Source of the DNA: Dyadobacter endophyticus
Lineage (GTDB): Bacteria; Bacteroidota; Bacteroidia; Cytophagales; Spirosomataceae
Length of the DNA: 64,000 bases
Assembly: GCF_014641595.1 (NCBI RefSeq)
Contig: NZ_BMIA01000001.1
Location: forward strand, 744,001-808,000
Direction: 5' to 3'
The notes under the pieces are model-generated. The model did not search any database. It was given only the letters and a program-made list of their open reading frames with translations, and was not told where the DNA came from. A program made the position numbers and the translations under genes. Shown piece by piece: positions 60,528-64,000 of the stretch. The stretch's first letter is position 1. Every line of letters starts with the position of its first letter.

Positions 60528-60899
60528 ATGAAAATTAAATCATTACTGATCTCTCAAATTGTGGCGCTTGTGATGCTGATCTCATGCAACAACGGGGACG
60601 TGAGCATTGCCGTTAAGGATGAAGACGATTCCTATCGGTTCAAGGCCCACTTCGATGACAATCTGTCCCCGATGGTAGCCGAGTTTCTCAGTGACCGCAT
60701 TTCGCCCATTCGGATCGATCCCGAACGGGAATCCAAGATCGTCACCGTTCTCTCGGATCATACCAAACTGACGGTCGAATCGTCGCCGGGTGAGCTGATG
60801 ATTTACCTGGACAAGGACGAGAATAGCCGCGATTCCTACCACCGCGTTAAAAACCTTTGCGAAGGAGTCAAGGATGTGATCCTGAAACACAATAAATAG
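60528..60899 (+). CDS. Small hypothetical lipoprotein, 123 aa
   Basis: Lipoprotein signal (MKIKSLLISQIVALVMLISC, Cys20) followed by an acidic domain of about 100 residues (VAEFLSDRISPIRIDPERES, ELMIYLDKDENSRDSYHRVK). The domain is not recognised; the mix of basic and acidic strands recalls small periplasmic stress lipoproteins. ATG 60528 is preferred over TTG 60519. A small hairpin (CGGTCA/TGACCG at 60915-60937) lies between it and the LuxR-type gene. Confidence 0.68.
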   Translation: MKIKSLLISQIVALVMLISCNNGDVSIAVKDEDDSYRFKAHFDDNLSPMVAEFLSDRISPIRIDPERESKIVTVLSDHTKLTVESSPGELMIYLDKDENSRDSYHRVKNLCEGVKDVILKHNK

Positions 60900-60945
60900 G
60901 AGTCTGGAAAATGCCGGTCAAACTAGACCGCTGACCGAAAATTTT

Positions 60946-60953
60946 TATTTTTG
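60946..60953 (+). promoter_or_regulatory. -7 box TATTTTTG of the LuxR-type gene
   Basis: An exact TAnnTTTG match 23 bases before ATG 60977, giving a leader of about 17 bases. Confidence 0.5.
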
Positions 60954-60976
60954 GTAAACCAACGGACTGGTTACAA

Positions 60977-61462
60977 ATGGCTTCCAAGGCAATCAGCGAT
61001 TTTTACCGCAGACACAGGCAGGAGCTACTCTACGGAGTATCGCTTGCCTTGTTGCTTTTTGTGCTCAGATGGCTCGAATTGCGGTTTCTGATCATCGACC
61101 ATCTCATTGAAATTTATGTAGGGGCCATTGCGCTAATGTTTACCGGGCTGGGCATATGGCTGGCCCACAAACTTACTGCGCCCAGAGCCGAGACGCGGAT
61201 CGTGGAGCGCGAGGTGTACGTTACGGCGGGCGAAGAATTCATTCTCAACGAGCCGGAGCGGCTGCGGCTGGGTATCAGTCAACGCGAGCTGGAAGTGTTG
61301 CAGCTGGTGGCCGAAGGGTTGAGCAACCAGCAGATCGCCGAGCGATTGTTCGTTTCGCTAAACACGGTGAAGACGCACTCCTCCCGGATTTTCGAGAAAT
61401 TGGAAGTCCGCAATCGCACGCAGGCTGTGGAGCGCGCAAGGCGGCTCGGACTTATTGGGTGA
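60977..61462 (+). CDS. Membrane-anchored LuxR-type transcriptional regulator
   Basis: A 161-residue regulator with two N-terminal transmembrane helices (about 17-35 and 43-64, YVGAIALMFTGLGIWLAHKL), a short linker and a C-terminal LuxR/GerE HTH (about 98-160, ISQRELEVLQLVAEGLSNQQ, VKTHSSRIFEKLEVRNRTQA). It resembles small membrane-bound LuxR proteins of Bacteroidota often found with DUF4199 genes; a DUF4199 gene indeed follows after 172 bases. Its signal is unknown. Confidence 0.87.
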   Translation: MASKAISDFYRRHRQELLYGVSLALLLFVLRWLELRFLIIDHLIEIYVGAIALMFTGLGIWLAHKLTAPRAETRIVEREVYVTAGEEFILNEPERLRLGISQRELEVLQLVAEGLSNQQIAERLFVSLNTVKTHSSRIFEKLEVRNRTQAVERARRLGLIG

Positions 61463-61634
61463 TGCGGGTATCTGTTGCGTTGGCCTGGTCAGGTGTGGCA
61501 ATGTTTTGTCAGGCGTGGTCAAAGAATGGACGATAAATTCACCTCACTGACAAAAAATCACCTGAAAGTATGACTGTAAAACGGCCATAACGCTTCAATT
61601 TCGCAGTATTACAGGATACTTAAATCAAAATGAT

Positions 61635-62168
61635 ATGAACAGGATCATCGTTATCTGCGGGTTGATTTCGGGCGTGGTGGTGTCGACTTTTATGGTTTCT
61701 TCCATGGCGGTTTGCTATCAGAAGGAAAGTTTTGAAGGCAATATGCTGCTTGGCTATGCGGCCATGCTGCTGTCGTTTTCTATGGTTTTTGTGGGGATTA
61801 AAAACTACCGCGACAAGTACAACAGCGGCTCGGTCTCTTTTGGAAAAGCATTTAAAATCGGGCTCTACATTACATTGGTCGCGTCGACGGTATATGTGAT
61901 CGTCTGGCTGGTCGACTATTATCTTTTTATCCCCGATTTCATGGACAAATACACGGCGCATTTGCTGAAACAGTTCCAGGCCGAAGGGCCCACGGCGGCC
62001 GAGCTTGAAGCGAAGGTAACCGAGCTCGCTGGCTACAAGGAAATGTACCAGAACCCGGTCATGGTTATCCTTTGGACATATGCCGAAATTCTGCCAGTAG
62101 GGCTGATTGTCACGCTCATATCGGCATTAATCCTCAAAAAGCCGGGCAAAGAGGTGCGGGCGGTCTGA
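61635..62168 (+). CDS. DUF4199 domain-containing membrane protein
   Basis: A 177-residue inner-membrane protein with four predicted helices (about 3-25, 37-57, 73-95, 142-165). The DUF4199 features are the GLISGVVVS start, FVGIKNYRDKYNSGSVSFGKAF after the second helix, and EILPVGLIVTLISALILKK at the end. Its function is unknown; neighbours of this family are often membrane LuxR regulators, as here. Confidence 0.88.
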   Translation: MNRIIVICGLISGVVVSTFMVSSMAVCYQKESFEGNMLLGYAAMLLSFSMVFVGIKNYRDKYNSGSVSFGKAFKIGLYITLVASTVYVIVWLVDYYLFIPDFMDKYTAHLLKQFQAEGPTAAELEAKVTELAGYKEMYQNPVMVILWTYAEILPVGLIVTLISALILKKPGKEVRAV

Positions 62169-62189
62169 TATTGGAACTAATACTACGAA

Positions 62190-62256
62190 AAGGGTTTGTG
62201 ATACGAAGGTTTTTAGCTATAATCGCCTGAAAATCTTTAAGTAAACACAAACCCTT
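62190..62256 (+). terminator. Long-loop inverted repeat, terminator or attenuator
   Basis: Perfect 11-bp arms AAGGGTTTGTG and CACAAACCCTT, 45 bases apart, followed at once by CTTTTTTG. It looks like the terminator of the DUF4199 gene, yet the GTG of the next gene begins 7 bases after the right arm. It could thus act as an attenuator for that gene. Confidence 0.5.
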
Positions 62257-62263
62257 CTTTTTT

Positions 62264-64000
62264 GTGAAAAAATTCTACCTCCTGCTGGTAGCGCTGCTGC
62301 CGCTTGCCGTACTGGCACAATGTCCCACCGACCTCGTCATCAACGATCAGGCCACGCTGGATAATTTTGTTACGAACAACCCGGGCTGCATTAACTTGCC
62401 GGGTAATCTCATCGTGGAAGGGTCTGATATTGTAGATCTTAGTGCGCTGAACACGCTCACGAGCGTGGGAGGTAGTATCACGATCCGGAACAATCCGGCG
62501 CTTACAACCCTGACCGGCCTTGGAAATATCCTTTCGGCCGGTTCCTCCGTGAAAATATATAGTAATCCGTCACTGGAAAGCCTCGACGGCCTCGAAGGCC
62601 TTACCGCGGTGACGGGCAGCCTGGTGATCGATACCAACGCCGTGCTGAAAGACCTTGCCGGTATCGGAAATATTGTTTCGGTAGGGGATTCGCTTGTGAT
62701 CGCGCTGAGTGATTCCCTGAAATCGATCGGCGACCTTACGATTACTTCGGTGGGATCCGTGGTGGCAATATATGACAACCCGGTATTGGAAAGCCTGGCG
62801 GGGCTCGAAGGCCTGAACATTGTGCCCGGCGATCTGATCATCGACGGCAACCTCGCGTTGAAAAACCTGGCGGGAATCGGGAATATCGGCGCGGTAGGCG
62901 GGTCGCTGATCATCGGTACGACGGATTCGCTGACGACGCTCGATGATCTCACGATTGCATCCGTCGACAATTCGCTCCGCATTGGTTTCAATGCCAACCT
63001 TACCTCGCTCGCGGGGCTGGAAAGCATTACGCAACTCAATGGCCTTCTGGAAATCACGAATAATTACTCGATCAAAGATCTGAATGGTCTGAACGGGCTG
63101 GCGTCGGTAGGAGGGAGTGTTTATATTGATTTTAATGACAGCCTTCTCAATCTGCAAGGCCTTAACCAACTGACCTCGATCGGCGGCGAGCTTTTTCTGG
63201 AATACAACGTGTTTCTTCAAAACCTGGACGGGCTCAATCAGTTAGCCTCCATTGGCAGCCATCTCACCATCGCCGACACCGATAGCCTGACAAGCCTTTC
63301 TGCATTGGCCAACCTTTCTTTCGTGGGTGGTGGGTTTTATTTGTTCATAAATTCGTCGCTTAAAACCCTGGACGGCTTGCAGAACGTGCCGTCTTTCGGC
63401 AGCGAAATAGTAATCACACTCAATCCCGTGCTGGAAAACCTGGACGGGCTGAATGGGCTGACTTCTGTCGGATATTTGGGTATACAAATCGCACTCAACT
63501 TTGCATTGCAAAATGTGGACGGGTTAGCTTCGCTGACGTCCATCGACGGCGATTTGATAGTGATTTATAATTTTTCGCTGACAAGCCTTGCCGGCCTGAG
63601 TAGCCTGCAATCACTCGCACCGGACGGAACCCTGGTGGTCGCCGCGAACTTATTACTACCAGATTTGCAGGGGCTCAACAGCCTGACGACGGCCGACCGC
63701 GTTTTCATCGAGGCGAATCCAAGCCTCAAATCACTGGCGGGTCTGGATAACCTCACCTCGATAACCGACTCTTTGTCAATAACCTCTAATGATAGTCTGG
63801 CCAATCTCAATGGCCTGGCGGCATTGCAAAGTATCGGCGGCGGCTTCCTGCTAGCCGAAGACTCGCTGCTGACGAGCCTGGACGGTTTGAGCAGTCTCGA
63901 TGTGATTGGCGGTACGATTACGATTGCCGACAATGCCGCGCTCGAAACTTGTGCTACAACGAAATTCTGCGCGATATTGAAAACCAAATCCGTCGATGAG
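62264..64000 (+). CDS. Secreted receptor-L/LRR-like repeat protein (3' end cut by window)
   Basis: An open frame from GTG 62264 to the window edge (579 codons, no stop), so the gene continues to the right. It starts with a signal peptide (MKKFYLLLVALLPLAVLAQ) and a short Cys-containing lead-in (CPTDLVINDQATLDNFVTNN). The rest is at least 14 repeats of about 23-45 residues of the type LxSLxGLxxLTSVGGSLxIxxN, forming a beta-solenoid like receptor L domains. Near the edge the Cys-containing segment ALETCATTKFCAIL ends the repeats. Such proteins in this phylum usually carry a type IX sorting domain at the C-terminus, which would lie outside. Probable role: surface adhesion or ligand binding. Confidence 0.88.
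   Translation, partial: MKKFYLLLVALLPLAVLAQCPTDLVINDQATLDNFVTNNPGCINLPGNLIVEGSDIVDLSALNTLTSVGGSITIRNNPALTTLTGLGNILSAGSSVKIYSNPSLESLDGLEGLTAVTGSLVIDTNAVLKDLAGIGNIVSVGDSLVIALSDSLKSIGDLTITSVGSVVAIYDNPVLESLAGLEGLNIVPGDLIIDGNLALKNLAGIGNIGAVGGSLIIGTTDSLTTLDDLTIASVDNSLRIGFNANLTSLAGLESITQLNGLLEITNNYSIKDLNGLNGLASVGGSVYIDFNDSLLNLQGLNQLTSIGGELFLEYNVFLQNLDGLNQLASIGSHLTIADTDSLTSLSALANLSFVGGGFYLFINSSLKTLDGLQNVPSFGSEIVITLNPVLENLDGLNGLTSVGYLGIQIALNFALQNVDGLASLTSIDGDLIVIYNFSLTSLAGLSSLQSLAPDGTLVVAANLLLPDLQGLNSLTTADRVFIEANPSLKSLAGLDNLTSITDSLSITSNDSLANLNGLAALQSIGGGFLLAEDSLLTSLDGLSSLDVIGGTITIADNAALETCATTKFCAILKTKSVDE

Noticed and set aside
62347..63987. Several minus-strand open frames (236, 216, 140 aa) in the repeat region
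   Set aside because: They arise from the regular codon pattern of the plus-strand solenoid repeats; no start context or domain supports them.

Overview
The window looks like chromosomal DNA of a Bacteroidota bacterium of the order Cytophagales, most probably Dyadobacter or a close relative. The evidence is SusC/SusD pairs, an ECF sigma/FecR pair, large two-component proteins with Reg_prop propellers and Y_Y_Y domains, a type IX secretion sorting domain, VCBS/ASPIC-UnbV proteins, many matches to the Bacteroidota -7 box TAnnTTTG, and a general lack of Shine-Dalgarno sequences. The genus is inferred, not proven. I saw no rRNA, tRNA, CRISPR array, transposase or phage gene. One gene is cut at each edge.

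Layout. 1-3.5 kb: hybrid sensor kinase, cut at the left edge. 3.6-9.4 kb: a 65-aa orphan behind a large inverted repeat, a YtxJ-like thioredoxin-fold protein, a cytoplasmic HtrA-like protease, a quinone oxidoreductase divergent from an AraC regulator, and a secreted SGNH-type esterase with a sorting domain. 9.6-17 kb: DUF2958, a quinone/aromatic-stress cluster (VOC dioxygenase, alpha/beta hydrolase, pirin, degenerate receiver, Crp regulator), DUF2383, CinA, cupin, a small membrane protein and a GDPD. 17-28 kb: a nutrient-uptake locus made of ECF sigma, FecR, STN-bearing SusC, SusD, a lipoprotein and a VCBS/UnbV protein. 28-37.5 kb: a glycan locus with a GH30 enzyme, a membrane-spanning HTH sensor and SusC/SusD. 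The GH30 and SusC promoters carry the same 14-bp sequence at nearly the same distance from their -7 boxes, which suggests one co-regulated unit.

37.5-47.6 kb: LigD, a DUF72 protein, a redox-signalling cassette (cNMP-binding histidine kinase, receiver fused to a thioredoxin-reductase-like flavoprotein without CxxC, UBP zinc finger), an AraC regulator with an SDR, and a YceI lipoprotein. 47.8-58.4 kb: two response regulators, then a potassium uptake operon: an unannotated 27-aa peptide, kdpF, kdpA, kdpB, kdpC, an outer-membrane barrel, a KdpD sensor half and a separate HAMP/PAS histidine kinase. A good sigma-54 promoter stands before this operon and the adjacent NtrC-type regulator has the GAFTGA loop, so Kdp control here is probably sigma-54 based. 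58.4-64 kb: a CocE/NonD hydrolase, a small lipoprotein, a membrane LuxR regulator, a DUF4199 protein and the start of a secreted receptor-L/LRR-like repeat protein that runs off the right edge.

The points most worth following up are the shared GH30/SusC motif, the sigma-54 Kdp system with its small peptide, the kinase/flavoprotein/zinc-finger cassette, and the operator-like repeat over the promoter of the 65-aa orphan.
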